Source: Micromonospora terminaliae (GTDB lineage: Bacteria; Actinomycetota; Actinomycetes; Mycobacteriales; Micromonosporaceae). From it: a DNA stretch of 64,000 nucleotides. The translations under genes were made by a program, and so were the position numbers. Within the stretch, counting starts at the first letter, position 1, and every line of letters starts with the position of its first letter. Positions 1-9,768 of the stretch are shown here, piece by piece. The stretch is from positions 4,464,001 through 4,528,000 of the forward strand of contig NZ_CP045309.1 in assembly GCF_009671205.1 (NCBI RefSeq), in the 5' to 3' direction. Below the pieces are notes generated by a model that was not told where the DNA came from, did not search any database, and worked only from the letters and a program-made list of their open reading frames with translations.

Positions 1-3000
1 ACTGGTCCGTACCGTCGACCAGCGCGGCCGACGGGGCCGGGCGGGCGGGCGGCTCGGCGGCCTCGGCCTCCCCGCCCCCGACGGTCACCGGGACCGGCGC
101 CGGGGCCGGCGGCTCGACGGGCGCGGGCGCGGCCGTGCCCCGGCGGCGGGCCCGCCGCTCGCGGACGGACTCCTTCGTGCGCTCCACCATCGTGTAGAGC
201 GTCGGCACCAGGATCAGCGTGAGCAGCGTCGAGCTGAGCAGACCGCCGATCACCACGACGGCCAGCGGCTTGGAGATGAAGCCGCCCTCGCCGGTGAGAC
301 CGAACGCCATGGGCAGCAACGCGAACACCGTGGCGACCGCGGTCATGAGGATCGGCCGCAGCCGGCGCCGGCCGCCCTCGACCACCGCCTCGGTCACGCC
401 CATGCCCTGACCCCGGTACTGGTTGATCAGGTCGAGCAGCACGATGGCGTTGGTCACCACGATGCCGACCAGCATGAGCACGCCGATCAGCGCCGGCACG
501 CCCAGCGGGGTCCCGGTGAGCAGCAGCAGCCCGATGGCGCCGGTCGCCGCGAACGGCACGGAGATCAGCAGGATCAGCGCCTGGGTCAGGCTCCGGAACG
601 TGCCCACCATGATCAGGAACACGATGGCGATCGCGGCCAGCACGGCCAGCCCCAGGTCGGCGAAGGCGTCGGCCTGGTCCGCGCTGACCCCGCCGATGAC
701 GAACGTCGCCCCCGGCACGTCCAGCGCGTCCAGCTTCTTCTGCAGCTCCTGGGTGGTGGCCCCGAGGTTCGAGCCGGTCGCCGTGCCGGTCACCGACACG
801 CTCCGCTCGCCGTCGATCCGGGTCACCTGCTGCGGGCCCTCGACCTGGTTCACGTCGGCGATGTCGTCCAGCTTCACCGGGCCGACCGGCATCGCCCGCA
901 GCTCGGCCACGCTCAGCGGCGGCCGGGTCCCGGTGCTCAGCACGACGTTCTGCGGGGTGCCGTCCAGCGTGACCTGGCCCAGCGGCGCCCCCCGGTACGC
1001 CTGCGCGACGACCTGCCCCACGGCCGCCTCGGTGAGCCCGGCGCGGGCCGCGGCGACCCGGTCCACGGTCACCTCCACCCGGGGCACCCGGGTGGCCAGG
1101 CCGGTGGTGACGTCCTCGACGCCCGCCGTGCCGGCCATCGCGCCCCGGACGGCCTCGGCCGCGCGGGTCAGCGTGTCCTGGTCGGCGGCCTGCACGACCA
1201 CCTCGAGCTGGTTGGCGGAGGCGTTCTGCCCGCCGCCGAAGGTGAGCTCACCGGCCTCGGGGCCGAGCCGGTCGAACTCGGTGCGCAGCTGCTCCCGGAC
1301 CTCGGCCGCGTCGGTGTCGTCGGTGAGCGCCAGCGACCAGGAGGCGGTGTCGTTGCCGCCGCCCGCCCACGGGTTGTCGCCGCCGCCCGCGCTGACCTGG
1401 TACGTCGCCACCCCCGGCGTACGCCGGAGGATCTCCTCCACGCGTGCGGCGGCCTGGTCGGTGCCGGTCAGCCCGGTGCCCGCCGGCAGCTCCTGCCGGA
1501 TGGCCAGGGTGTCCTGGCCGGAGTCGTCCAGGAAGTTGGTCTCCAGCTTCTGGGCCAGGCCGAAGGTGCCGAACAGCACCAGCAGGCCCAGCGCCACGGT
1601 CGCCCAGCGGGTCCCCCGGGAGCGGGTGGCGAAGCCGATCACGGGCAGGTACGCCCGCTGCAACGGGCTGCGCAGCTCCTTCTCCGCGGCGGCGTGCCGG
1701 GCGGCGGCCTCGTCGGCCCCGCCGCGCGGCGGCTTGAGGAACCAGTACGCCAGGACCGGGATCACGGTCAGCGAGACCAGCAGCGAGGCGAGCAGGGCCA
1801 CCGTCACGGTGATCGCGAACGGCGCGAAGAGCTGCCCGACGAAGCCGCCCACCAGCGCGATCGGCGCGAAGACGGCGACCGTGGTGAGCGTGGAGGCGGT
1901 GACCGCGCCGGCCACCTCGCGGACGGCGGCCAGGATGGCGTCCCGCTTCGGCTCGCCGTACTCCAGGTGCCGCTTGATGTTCTCCAGCACCACGATCGAG
2001 TCGTCGACCACGCGGCCCACGGCGATGGTCAGCGCGCCGAGGGTGAGCAGGTTCAGCGAGTAGTCGCCGGCCCACAGCACGATGAGCGCGACCAGCACCG
2101 ACAACGGGATGGAGACCGCCGTGACGATGGTCGAGCGGACCGACAGCAGGAAGACCAGGATCACCACGACCGCCATGAGCAGGCCGAGCAGGCCCTCGGT
2201 GGTGAGGCTCTCGATGGACCGCTCGACGAACGGGGCCTGGTCGAACACCACGGTCAGGTCGGTGCCGGAGGCGGCCTCCAGCTCGTCCAGGCGGTCCCGG
2301 ATGTCGTGCGAGATGGCCACCGCGTTGCCGTCGGGCGAGGCCGTGACGGCGATGCCGAGGCTGGGCTTGCCGTTGGTGCGGGTGAAGGCGGTGGCCGGGG
2401 CGAGCTGCTGCTCCACCCGGGCGACGTCGCCGAGGCGTACCGGGGCGGCGGGGGCGGTGCTGAGCACGATCCCGCGCAGGTCGTCCACGGTGCGGATCGG
2501 CGTGCCGACCTGCACCGGCAGCGAGCGGCTCCCGTCGGTCACCGCGCCGGCCGGCAGGGCCACGCCGTTGGTCTTCAGCGCCTGGGCGATCGCGGTCGGA
2601 GCGAGCCGGGCCGCGGCCAGCTTCGCCGGGTCGGGGACGATCGTCACGACCTGGTCGCGGGCGCCGGTCACGTCGACCGCGCGGACCCCGTCCAGCCCTT
2701 CCAGGTCGGGTACGACGGTGGCGCGCAACTTCTCGGCCAGGGCCTGCTCGTCGCCGCCGCCGGTCGCGGCGACCACCACGGCGGGCAGGTCGTCGGTGCT
2801 GCCGGCAATCACCTGCGGATCGACGCCCTCGGGCAGCTGGGCGTCGATCCGGCTGAGCGCGGTCTGCATCTTGTTGACCACGTCGTCCAGGTCGGTGCCG
2901 AACTCGTACTGCACCTGGACGGTCGCGGACCCCTCGCGCGAGGTGGAGGTGACCTTCTCCAGCCCCGGGATGCCCTGGAGGCTGTTCTCGATCGGCTCGG

Positions 3001-3193
3001 CCACCTGGGACTCGACGATCTCCGGCGCGGCGCCCGGGAAGGGCGCCACGATGAAGGCGGCGGGGAACTCCAGCGAGGGCAGCAGCTGCTGCTTCAGCGA
3101 CGGCACGGCGAACGCCCCGAACGCCGCGGTCACCAGTGCGATGAGGGCGATCAGGCCCCGGTTGGCGAGACTGAATCTGGCGAGCAGCGACAT
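1..3193 (-). CDS. RND-family efflux transporter (AcrB/MMPL-like), 3' end outside window
   Basis: Resistance-nodulation-division pump of the inner membrane, expected to export drugs or lipids using the proton gradient. About 1064 codons lie in the window, and the frame is still open at base 2, so the C-terminus is missing. The start reads MSLLARFSLANRGLIALIAL, a typical RND first membrane segment. After it come a porter domain, a central block of about six membrane segments with VGRVVDDSIVVLENIKR, a second porter domain, and a last membrane block ending in a charged tail rich in Pro and Ala. ATG at 3193 is chosen because it begins exactly at the first hydrophobic segment; GGAG lies 12 bases upstream, which is far. 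No outer-membrane or adaptor partner is visible, as usual in Gram-positives. It follows thrC on the same strand after 123 bases. Confidence 0.9.
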   Translation of the reverse strand, partial: MSLLARFSLANRGLIALIALVTAAFGAFAVPSLKQQLLPSLEFPAAFIVAPFPGAAPEIVESQVAEPIENSLQGIPGLEKVTSTSREGSATVQVQYEFGTDLDDVVNKMQTALSRIDAQLPEGVDPQVIAGSTDDLPAVVVAATGGGDEQALAEKLRATVVPDLEGLDGVRAVDVTGARDQVVTIVPDPAKLAAARLAPTAIAQALKTNGVALPAGAVTDGSRSLPVQVGTPIRTVDDLRGIVLSTAPAAPVRLGDVARVEQQLAPATAFTRTNGKPSLGIAVTASPDGNAVAISHDIRDRLDELEAASGTDLTVVFDQAPFVERSIESLTTEGLLGLLMAVVVILVFLLSVRSTIVTAVSIPLSVLVALIVLWAGDYSLNLLTLGALTIAVGRVVDDSIVVLENIKRHLEYGEPKRDAILAAVREVAGAVTASTLTTVAVFAPIALVGGFVGQLFAPFAITVTVALLASLLVSLTVIPVLAYWFLKPPRGGADEAAARHAAAEKELRSPLQRAYLPVIGFATRSRGTRWATVALGLLVLFGTFGLAQKLETNFLDDSGQDTLAIRQELPAGTGLTGTDQAAARVEEILRRTPGVATYQVSAGGGDNPWAGGGNDTASWSLALTDDTDAAEVREQLRTEFDRLGPEAGELTFGGGQNASANQLEVVVQAADQDTLTRAAEAVRGAMAGTAGVEDVTTGLATRVPRVEVTVDRVAAARAGLTEAAVGQVVAQAYRGAPLGQVTLDGTPQNVVLSTGTRPPLSVAELRAMPVGPVKLDDIADVNQVEGPQQVTRIDGERSVSVTGTATGSNLGATTQELQKKLDALDVPGATFVIGGVSADQADAFADLGLAVLAAIAIVFLIMVGTFRSLTQALILLISVPFAATGAIGLLLLTGTPLGVPALIGVLMLVGIVVTNAIVLLDLINQYRGQGMGVTEAVVEGGRRRLRPILMTAVATVFALLPMAFGLTGEGGFISKPLAVVVIGGLLSSTLLTLILVPTLYTMVERTKESVRERRARRRGTAAPAPVEPPAPAPVPVTVGGGEAEAAEPPARPAPSAALVDGTDQ

Positions 3194-3286
3194 GGGCGTT
3201 ACGCACTCCTGCAGAAGGGGTGTACGGGGTCCCTGGAGTCTGCCGCACCCGATCACGCTCCCACGCACGGACCCGGGCGGGCGTGA

Positions 3287-3300
3287 CGGAGCGCGCTCCG
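3287..3300. repeat. 14-bp perfect palindrome between thrC and the RND gene
   Basis: CGGAGCGCGCTCCG reads the same on both strands. It lies 17 bases beyond the thrC stop and about 95 bases ahead of the RND start. It may be a weak transcription terminator or an operator; it has no T-tract and no loop, so either reading is tentative. Confidence 0.35.
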
Positions 3301-3316
3301 GCCCCGCGCGGGCGCG

Positions 3317-4366
3317 TCAGATCAGGTCGAGCGAGCGGGCCGCGGCGAGGGCGTCGTTGGCGATGGTCAGCGGGGCGGGGGCCGTGGAGATGGCCCACTC
3401 CGGGTCCTTGAGGCCGTGGCCGGTCACCGTGCACACCACGGTGGCGCCCGCCGGCACCCGGCCGGCGGCGGCCTGCTGGAGCAGCCCGGCGACGCTGGCC
3501 GCGCTGCCCAGCTCGACGAAGACCCCGACCTCGCGGGCCAGCAACCGGTACGCCGAGAGGATCTCCCGGTCGGTGACCGCCGAGATCGACCCGCCGGAGG
3601 CGTCGCGGGCGTCGATCGCCTTGGTCCAGCTCGCCGGGTTGCCGATGCGGATGGCGGTGGCGATGGTGGACGGCTCCGGGACCACCTGACCGGTGACGAT
3701 CGGCGCCGCACCGGCCGCCTGGAAGCCGTACATCTTCGGGGCCTTCGTGGCGTTGCCGTCGCGCAGGTCCTCGCCGTAGCCCATCCAGTAGGCGGAGATG
3801 TTGCCGGCGTTGCCCACCGGCAGGCAGTGGATGTCGGGCGCGTCGCCGAGTGCCTCGACGATCTCGAACGCGGCGGTCTTCTGCCCGTGCAGCCGGTCGA
3901 TGTTGACGGAGTTGACCAGCGCGACCGGGTAGTCCTGGGCGAGCTTGCCGGCCAGCGACAGGCAGTCGTCGAAGTTGCCCTGCACCTGGAGCAGCTTGGC
4001 GCCGTGCACCAGCGCCTGGGCGAGCTTGCCCAGCGCGATCTTGCCCTGCGGCACGAGGACCGCGCAGGTGATCCCGGCCCGGGCCGCGTACGCGGCGGCG
4101 GACGCGCTCGTGTTGCCCGTGGAGGCGCAGATGATCGCCTTGTCACCGGCCTCGACGGCCTTGGAGACGGCGAGCGTCATGCCGCGGTCCTTGAACGAGC
4201 CGGTCGGGTTCGCCCCCTCGACCTTGAGCCACACGTCGGCGCCGACCCGGGTGGAGAGCACCGGCGCCGGCAGCAGCGGCGTGTTCCCCTCGTGCAGGGT
4301 GACGACGGGAGTGGCGTCGGTGACGGGCAGCCGGTCCCGGTACGCCTCGATCAGACCCCGCCACAT
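3317..4366 (-). CDS. thrC: Threonine synthase
   Basis: PLP-dependent fold-type II enzyme converting O-phospho-L-homoserine to L-threonine in the cytoplasm. It has 349 residues, the usual length for the short bacterial class. The PLP lysine is K59 in [10 protein letters not shown]. The substrate and cofactor signature [20 protein letters not shown] follows near residues 79-98, and a glycine-rich phosphate-binding segment, [13 protein letters not shown], lies mid-protein. The ATG at 4366 has a good GGAG ribosome site (gaggagcgcgac). It is downstream of hom on the same strand, but a 114-base gap with a 6-bp hairpin (4388-4406) separates them, so it may have its own promoter. No homoserine kinase gene (thrB) is in the window; in this group it normally follows thrC, but here an RND gene does. 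Confidence 0.96.
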   Translation of the reverse strand: MWRGLIEAYRDRLPVTDATPVVTLHEGNTPLLPAPVLSTRVGADVWLKVEGANPTGSFKDRGMTLAVSKAVEAGDKAIICASTGNTSASAAAYAARAGITCAVLVPQGKIALGKLAQALVHGAKLLQVQGNFDDCLSLAGKLAQDYPVALVNSVNIDRLHGQKTAAFEIVEALGDAPDIHCLPVGNAGNISAYWMGYGEDLRDGNATKAPKMYGFQAAGAAPIVTGQVVPEPSTIATAIRIGNPASWTKAIDARDASGGSISAVTDREILSAYRLLAREVGVFVELGSAASVAGLLQQAAAGRVPAGATVVCTVTGHGLKDPEWAISTAPAPLTIANDALAAARSLDLI

Positions 4367-4480
4367 GTCGCGCTCCTCGCCTCTGCCGCCCCGGTCGCCG
4401 CGGGGCCTCTACCAGCGTGGACCAGCCTTCCCGACGGGTCACCGGCACACCTCCGGATAACCATCAGGCGGGACGGCCGG

Positions 4481-5791
4481 CTACGCCCCGCCCTCGACCC
4501 GCAGCACGCTCGTCACCGAGCGGACGATGTCGAGCCCCCGCAGTTCGCGGACGGTGGCCGCGAGCGCGGCGTCCGGCGCCACGTGGGTCACGATGACCAG
4601 CTCGGCGTCGGAGCCGCCGCCGCCCGGGCCCTGCCGCACCGTCGCGATGGAGACCTCGTGCCGGGCGAAGACCCCGGCCACCGCCTCCAGCACACCCGGC
4701 CGGTCGGCCACGTCGAGGCTGACGTGGTAGCGGGTGAGCGCCTCGCCCATCGGCCGCACCGGCAGGTCCGCGTACGCCGACTCGCTGGCCGCGTGCACCC
4801 CGGCGAGGCGGTTGCGGGCCACCGCGACCACGTCGCCGAGGACCGCGCTGGCGGTCGGCGCGCCGCCCGCGCCCCGCCCGTAGAACATGAGCTGCCCGGC
4901 CGCCTCGGCCTCGACGAAGACCGCGTTGAACGCGTCGCCGACGCCCGCGAGGGGGTGGGTCAGCGGGATCATGGCCGGGTGCACCCGGACGCTGACCGTC
5001 TCGCGCCCGGCCGCGTCGGCGCCCCGCGCCGCGATGCAGAGCAGCTTGATGGTGCAGCCCATGGCCTTGGCGCTGGCCACGTCGGCGGCGGTCACCTCGG
5101 TGATGCCCTCGCGGTGCACGTCGGCGGCGGTGACCCGGGTGTGGAACGCCAGCGAGGCGAGGATGGCGGCCTTCGCGGCGGCGTCGAAGCCCTCCACGTC
5201 GGCCGTCGGGTCGGCCTCGGCGTACCCGAGTTCGGTGGCCTCCTCCAGGGCCTCGGCGAAGCCCGCGCCGGTGGCGTCCATGGCGGAGAGGATGAAGTTG
5301 GTGGTGCCGTTGACGATGCCGGTGACCCGGTTGATCCGGTCCCCGTGCAGCGACTCGCGCAGCGGGCGCAGCAGCGGGATGGCACCGGCGACGCTGGCCT
5401 CGTAGTAGAGGTCCGCGCCGCCCTCGGCGGCCGCGTCGTGCAGCGTGGCGCCGTCCTCGGCGAGCAGCGCCTTGTTGGCGGTGACCACGCTCTTGCCGGC
5501 GCGCAGCGCCTCGACCAGCCAGGTGCGGGCCGGCTCGATCCCGCCCACCACCTCGACCACGACGTCCACGTCGTCCCGCTTGACCAGGCCGAGCGGGTCG
5601 GTGGTGAACAGGGCGGGGTCGACCGGCAGGTCGCCGCGGTCGCGGCCGAGCCGGCGCACGGCGATGCCGGCGATCTCCAGCGGGGCGCCGATCCGGGCGG
5701 CGAGGTCGGCCGACTGCTCGTGCAGCAGCCGCACCACGTCGCTGCCGACCGTGCCGCAGCCGAGCAGCGCCAAGCGAACGGGTGAGGTCAT
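4481..5791 (-). CDS. hom: Homoserine dehydrogenase
   Basis: Reduces L-aspartate-4-semialdehyde to L-homoserine with NAD(P)H, the branch point to threonine and methionine. It has 436 residues, the normal length for the monofunctional ACT-containing form. The Rossmann motif GCGTVG is at residues 11-16. The catalytic region carries the family lysine in VVTANKALLAEDG and the substrate-site stretch GIVNGTTNFILSAMD. The last 80 residues or so form an ACT domain (YHVSLDVADRPGVLEAVAGV), the usual site of threonine feedback control. The start overlaps the lysA stop by four bases (ATGA), so the two genes are translationally coupled. Confidence 0.97.
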   Translation of the reverse strand: MTSPVRLALLGCGTVGSDVVRLLHEQSADLAARIGAPLEIAGIAVRRLGRDRGDLPVDPALFTTDPLGLVKRDDVDVVVEVVGGIEPARTWLVEALRAGKSVVTANKALLAEDGATLHDAAAEGGADLYYEASVAGAIPLLRPLRESLHGDRINRVTGIVNGTTNFILSAMDATGAGFAEALEEATELGYAEADPTADVEGFDAAAKAAILASLAFHTRVTAADVHREGITEVTAADVASAKAMGCTIKLLCIAARGADAAGRETVSVRVHPAMIPLTHPLAGVGDAFNAVFVEAEAAGQLMFYGRGAGGAPTASAVLGDVVAVARNRLAGVHAASESAYADLPVRPMGEALTRYHVSLDVADRPGVLEAVAGVFARHEVSIATVRQGPGGGGSDAELVIVTHVAPDAALAATVRELRGLDIVRSVTSVLRVEGGA

Positions 5792-7173
5792 CCGACATCC
5801 AATGCGAGCAGGTCGTCTTCGGTCTCCCGGCGGACGATCAGCCGCGCCCGACCGTCGCGGACGGCGACGACCGGGGGCCGCGGGACATGGTTGTAGTTGC
5901 TGGCCATGCTCCGGCAGTAGGCCCCGGTGCCGGGCACCGCGACAAGATCTCCGGGCTGCACGTCGGCGGGCAGGAATTCATCCTTCACCACGATGTCCCC
6001 GGACTCACAGTGCTTTCCCACCACGCGGGCGAGCATCGGCTCCGCGGCCGAGGTCCGGTTGGCCACGGTCGCCGAGTAGGACGCGTCGTAGAGCGCCGTG
6101 CGGATGTTGTCGCTCATCCCCCCGTCGACGCTCACGTAGGTGCGGATGCCGTCGACGTCCTTGACCGTGCCCACCTCGTAGAGGGTGAACACGGCGGGAC
6201 CGACGATGGCCCGGCCGGGCTCGATGGACAGGTGCGGCACGGCCAGGTTCTCCGCCGCGCACTCCCCGTCGACGATCTTGCGCAGCCGCTTGGCCAGCTC
6301 GTGCGGCGCGGCCGGGTCGTCCTGCGTGGTGTACGCGATGCCGAAGCCACCGCCCAGGTCCAGCTCGGGTAGCTCCACCCCACGCGCGTCACGGATCTGC
6401 GCCTGGAGGGCGAGCACCCGGCGGGCGGAGACCTCGAAGCCGCTCGCGTCGAAGATCTGCGAGCCGATGTGCGAGTGCAGCCCGCGCAGCTCCAGCACGT
6501 CCTCGTCGAGGATCTTGAAGGCGGCCGCCGCGGCCGCGCCGCCCGCCAGGGAGAAGCCGAACTTCTGGTCCTCGTGCGCGGTGGCGATGAACTCGTGGGT
6601 GTGCGCCTCGACGCCGACGGTCACCCGGACCAGCACCTTCGGGCGCACGCCGCGCTCGCGGGCCAGCGCCGTGAGCCGGTCGATCTCGGCGAACGAGTCG
6701 ACGATGATCCGGCCCACCCCGGCGTCCACGGCCCGGGTCAGCTCGGCCACCGACTTGTTGTTGCCGTGGAAGCCGATCCGCGCGGGCTCCATGCCGGCCG
6801 ACAGCGCCGTGGCCAGCTCACCGCCGCTGCAGACGTCGAGGAACAGGCCCTCCTCGGCGATCATCCGGACCACCGCCCGGCAGAGGAACGCCTTGCCCGC
6901 GTAGTAGACGTCGGCGTCCGGGAAGGCGTCGCGGAACTCGCGGGCGCGGGTGCGCAGGTCGTCCTCGTCGAGCACGTACACCGGGGTGCCGAACTCGGCG
7001 GCCAGGTCGCGGACGTCCAGGCCCGCGACCCGCAGCGCGCCGCCCGTGCCGCGCGCCACGTTGCGCGGCCACAGCTGGGGGACCAGGTCGTTGACGTCGA
7101 CCGGGGTACGCAGCCAGGCCGGCCCCCGGTTGCCGATGTCGCCGTGCAGGGCACCGGCCTCGTGCGCCCGCAT
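5788..7173 (-). CDS. lysA: Diaminopimelate decarboxylase
   Basis: Last step of lysine synthesis: meso-diaminopimelate to L-lysine plus CO2. It is PLP-dependent, with an alanine-racemase-like TIM barrel (roughly residues 85-330) followed by a beta domain. The PLP lysine is K94 in YYAGKAFLC. The glycine-rich phosphate-binding stretch ELDLGGGFGIAY and the catalytic cysteine segment VVGKHCESGD are intact. It has 461 residues, typical of actinobacterial LysA. The start codon overlaps the argS stop by one base (TAATG), and its own stop overlaps hom by four. This argS-lysA-hom order is conserved in actinobacteria and links lysine and threonine output to translation of argS. Confidence 0.97.
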   Translation of the reverse strand: MRAHEAGALHGDIGNRGPAWLRTPVDVNDLVPQLWPRNVARGTGGALRVAGLDVRDLAAEFGTPVYVLDEDDLRTRAREFRDAFPDADVYYAGKAFLCRAVVRMIAEEGLFLDVCSGGELATALSAGMEPARIGFHGNNKSVAELTRAVDAGVGRIIVDSFAEIDRLTALARERGVRPKVLVRVTVGVEAHTHEFIATAHEDQKFGFSLAGGAAAAAAFKILDEDVLELRGLHSHIGSQIFDASGFEVSARRVLALQAQIRDARGVELPELDLGGGFGIAYTTQDDPAAPHELAKRLRKIVDGECAAENLAVPHLSIEPGRAIVGPAVFTLYEVGTVKDVDGIRTYVSVDGGMSDNIRTALYDASYSATVANRTSAAEPMLARVVGKHCESGDIVVKDEFLPADVQPGDLVAVPGTGAYCRSMASNYNHVPRPPVVAVRDGRARLIVRRETEDDLLALDVG

Positions 7174-8837
7174 TACATCCGCTCCGGAGCCGAGACGCCC
7201 AGCAGGCGCAGGCCGTTGGCGATGACCACCCGGGTGGCGTCGTTGAGCCAGAGCCGGGCCCGGTGCAGGTCGGTGACCTCCTCGTCGCCGCGCGGCAGGA
7301 TCCGGCAGTTGTCGTAGAACCGGTGGTAGGCGCCGGCCAGCCGCTCCAGGTAGCGGGCGACCAGGTGGGGGCCGCGCAGCTCGGCCGCCGAGGAGACCAC
7401 GGCGGGGAACTCGGCGAGGGCCTTGAGCAGCTCGTTCTCCTTCTCGTGGGAGAGCAGCTCGGCGTGGAAGCCGGCGGCCTCACCCCGGGTCAGCCCGACC
7501 TCGGCGGCGTTGCGGCCGACGCTGGCGGTGCGGGCGGCCACGTACTGCACGTAGTAGACCGGGTTGTCGCGGGTAGCCCGGGTCCACAGCTCCACGTCGA
7601 TGTCGATCGGCGAGTCGCTGGAGTAGCGGGCCAGCGCGTAGCGGGAGGCGTCCACACCGATCGCGTCCACCAGGTCCTCCAGGGTGACCACGGTGCCAGC
7701 CCGCTTGCTCATCCGCACCGGAGCGCCGTCGCGGAGCAGGTTGACCAGCTGGCCGATGAGGATCTCCAGGTTGCGGTCCGGGTCGTCGCCGAAGCACGCG
7801 GCCATGGCCTTCATCCGGCCGATGTAGCCGTGGTGGTCGGCGCCCAGCATGATCACCACGCGCTCGAAGCCGCGCTCGCGCTTGTCCAGGTAGTAGGCGC
7901 AGTCGGCGGCGAAGTAGGTCCACTCGCCGTTGGACTTGCGCAGCACCCGGTCCTTGTCGTCGCCGAAGTCGGTGGTGCGCAGCCAGGTGGCGCCCTCGGA
8001 CTCGTAGAGGTGGCCCTGCTCGCGCAGCCGGTCGAGCGCCTGGTCCAGCTCGCCCCGGTCGTGCAGGTCCTTCTCGTTGAAGTAGGTGTCGAACTCCACG
8101 CCGAAGTCGCGCAGCGACGACTTGATCTCGGCGAACATCAGCTGGACGCCCTCGACCCGGAAGACCTCCTGGGCCGCGGCCTCGTCGAGGTCGAGCACCT
8201 CGGGCCGGCGCTTGACCACCTCGGCCGCGATCTCCGCGATGTACGCGCCGCCGTAGCCGTCCTCCGGGGCCGGCTGGCCCTGGGCGGCGGCGAGCAGCGA
8301 GCGGGCGAACCGGTCGATCTGGGAGCCGGCGTCGTTGAAGTAGTACTCGGTGCCCACGTCGGCGCCGGTGGCGCGGAGCAGCCGGCTGAGCGCGTCGCCG
8401 ACGGCCGCCCAGCGGACGCCGCCGATGTGCACGGGGCCGGTCGGGTTCGCCGAGACGAACTCCAGGTTGATCCGCTGGCCGGCGAGGGTGTCGCTGCGCC
8501 CGTACGCCGGGCCGGCCTCGACGATGACCTTGGCGAGCTGGCCGGCGGCGGCCGCGTCGAGCCGGATGTTGAGGAAGCCCGGGCCGGCGATTTCCACCGA
8601 TTTCACCCCGGATGCCTTGCCGAGCTGGTCGGCCAGGGCGGCGGCCAGCTCCCGCGGGGGCACGCCGACCTTCTTGCTGAGCTGCAGCGCCAGCGTCGAG
8701 GCGTAGTCGCCGTGCTCGGGGTTGCGGGGTCGCTCGAGGGTGGTCTGCGCGGGCAGCGCGGAGCGATCCAGGCCCCGGTCTTCGAAGACGGCGTGGGCTG
8801 CGGAGAGGACGACCTCGGCGAGTTCTGCGGGAGTCAC
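7173..8837 (-). CDS. argS: Arginyl-tRNA synthetase
   Basis: Class I synthetase charging tRNA-Arg in the cytoplasm. It has 554 residues with the expected order: N-terminal additional domain, Rossmann catalytic core with the HIGH-type motif HIGG at 137-140 ([12 protein letters not shown]), a KMSKS-equivalent MSKRAG, and the C-terminal DALR anticodon-binding helices. The start is GTG at 8837. The nearby ATG at 8845 is out of frame and meets a stop after three codons. A TAACAT hexamer ends six bases before this GTG, so the mRNA is probably leaderless. It heads the argS-lysA-hom run and is divergent from the DUF3105 gene. Confidence 0.97.
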   Translation of the reverse strand: MTPAELAEVVLSAAHAVFEDRGLDRSALPAQTTLERPRNPEHGDYASTLALQLSKKVGVPPRELAAALADQLGKASGVKSVEIAGPGFLNIRLDAAAAGQLAKVIVEAGPAYGRSDTLAGQRINLEFVSANPTGPVHIGGVRWAAVGDALSRLLRATGADVGTEYYFNDAGSQIDRFARSLLAAAQGQPAPEDGYGGAYIAEIAAEVVKRRPEVLDLDEAAAQEVFRVEGVQLMFAEIKSSLRDFGVEFDTYFNEKDLHDRGELDQALDRLREQGHLYESEGATWLRTTDFGDDKDRVLRKSNGEWTYFAADCAYYLDKRERGFERVVIMLGADHHGYIGRMKAMAACFGDDPDRNLEILIGQLVNLLRDGAPVRMSKRAGTVVTLEDLVDAIGVDASRYALARYSSDSPIDIDVELWTRATRDNPVYYVQYVAARTASVGRNAAEVGLTRGEAAGFHAELLSHEKENELLKALAEFPAVVSSAAELRGPHLVARYLERLAGAYHRFYDNCRILPRGDEEVTDLHRARLWLNDATRVVIANGLRLLGVSAPERM

Positions 8838-8843
8838 CGAACC

Positions 8844-8849
8844 ATGTTA
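8844..8849 (-). promoter_or_regulatory. -10 element of a probable leaderless argS promoter
   Basis: TAACAT (read on the minus strand) fits TANNNT and ends six bases before the argS GTG, placing the expected transcription start on or next to the start codon. No ribosome-binding site lies between. Confidence 0.55.
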
Positions 8850-8936
8850 TCGGGGGTAGACTCGGTCCCCGCGGCGGCGACCCAGCATGTGAACCGGCCC
8901 CGCGGCTCCCCTGACCGACCGACCTGACGAGGCACG

Positions 8937-9758
8937 ATGAGCATCAGCACCCCGGGCGGCCCGGAGCGCCGTCCGACCGTGGTCAGCACCGGCAAGAAGC
9001 CGGCCGCCGGCCGGCCCGCGGCTGCCGACAAGCCGGCCGGTGGCAAGGCCGGGGCCGGCAAGGGCACCCCGCCGCGGACCGGCGGCAAGGGCCGCAAGCC
9101 GGTCACCCCGGTGAAGGTGAGCCAGGGTCGCGCGTGGGGTCCGATCGCCCTGTTCGTCGCGGTCGGCGTGCTGGCCGTCGGCATCATCGGTGTGGGCGCG
9201 TGGGCGGTCTACCAGGGCTCGCAGCCGTGGCAGAAGCGGGCCGACGCGATCAACGGCATCGTCGACTTCCGCAAGAAGGACAAGGACCTGGTCAAGGGCG
9301 GCCAGCACCAGCCGGGCTCGATCAAGTACGACATCCTCCCGCCGGTGGGCGGCCCGCACAACCAGGCCTGGCAGAACTGCATGGGCGACGTCTACGACGC
9401 CCCGATCGCCAACGAGCACGCGGTGCACAGCCTGGAGCACGGCACGGTGTGGATCACGTACCGCCCCGACCTGCCCGCCGACCAGGTGGCCAAGCTCAAG
9501 GCCAAGGTCCAGGGCAAGGAGAAGCTGATGCTCAGCCCGTTCGAGGGGCTGGACAAGCCGATCTCGCTCCAGGCCTGGGGCTTCCAGCTCAAGGTCGACA
9601 ACGCCGACGACGGCCGGATCGACGAGTTCATCAAGACGCTGCGCGTGAACGCCTCGGTCGAGGGCCCGACGGCGCTGTGCGACCAGGGCGTCACCGCCAC
9701 CGGCACCACGCCGCGAGACAACATCGGCAACAACATGCCCGAGCAGCCGACCCAGTGA
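8937..9758 (+). CDS. DUF3105 family single-pass membrane protein
   Basis: 273 residues. The first 65 are a basic, Ala/Gly/Lys-rich cytoplasmic tail. One membrane segment follows (about 70-92, WGPIALFVAVGVLAVGIIGV), then an extracytoplasmic DUF3105 domain. The family signature is clear: ILPPVGGPHNQAWQNCMGDVY followed by EHAVHSLEHGTVWITY, with conserved His, Cys and Glu residues that could bind metal. Biochemical function is unknown. The stop is 10 bases before the DUF305 gene, so the two form an operon; DUF305 proteins are often linked to copper handling, making a metal-related role possible but unproven. The ATG has a gacgaggcacg ribosome site. Confidence 0.88.
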   Translation: MSISTPGGPERRPTVVSTGKKPAAGRPAAADKPAGGKAGAGKGTPPRTGGKGRKPVTPVKVSQGRAWGPIALFVAVGVLAVGIIGVGAWAVYQGSQPWQKRADAINGIVDFRKKDKDLVKGGQHQPGSIKYDILPPVGGPHNQAWQNCMGDVYDAPIANEHAVHSLEHGTVWITYRPDLPADQVAKLKAKVQGKEKLMLSPFEGLDKPISLQAWGFQLKVDNADDGRIDEFIKTLRVNASVEGPTALCDQGVTATGTTPRDNIGNNMPEQPTQ

Positions 9759-9768
9759 GGACGCCGCG

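Noticed and set aside
1248..3434. Long Arg/Gly/Pro-rich ORF on the minus strand
   Set aside because: It is the off-frame shadow of the RND transporter; the real frame has membrane segments and RND motifs.
4143..4448. ORF with GGAGG and GTG overlapping the thrC start
   Set aside because: Composition is a GC shadow, and it overlaps the conserved thrC N-terminus; a possible leader peptide lacks any runs of threonine or isoleucine codons.
4481..8837. Biosynthetic gene cluster around argS-lysA-hom
   Set aside because: These are housekeeping amino-acid genes in their usual actinobacterial order.
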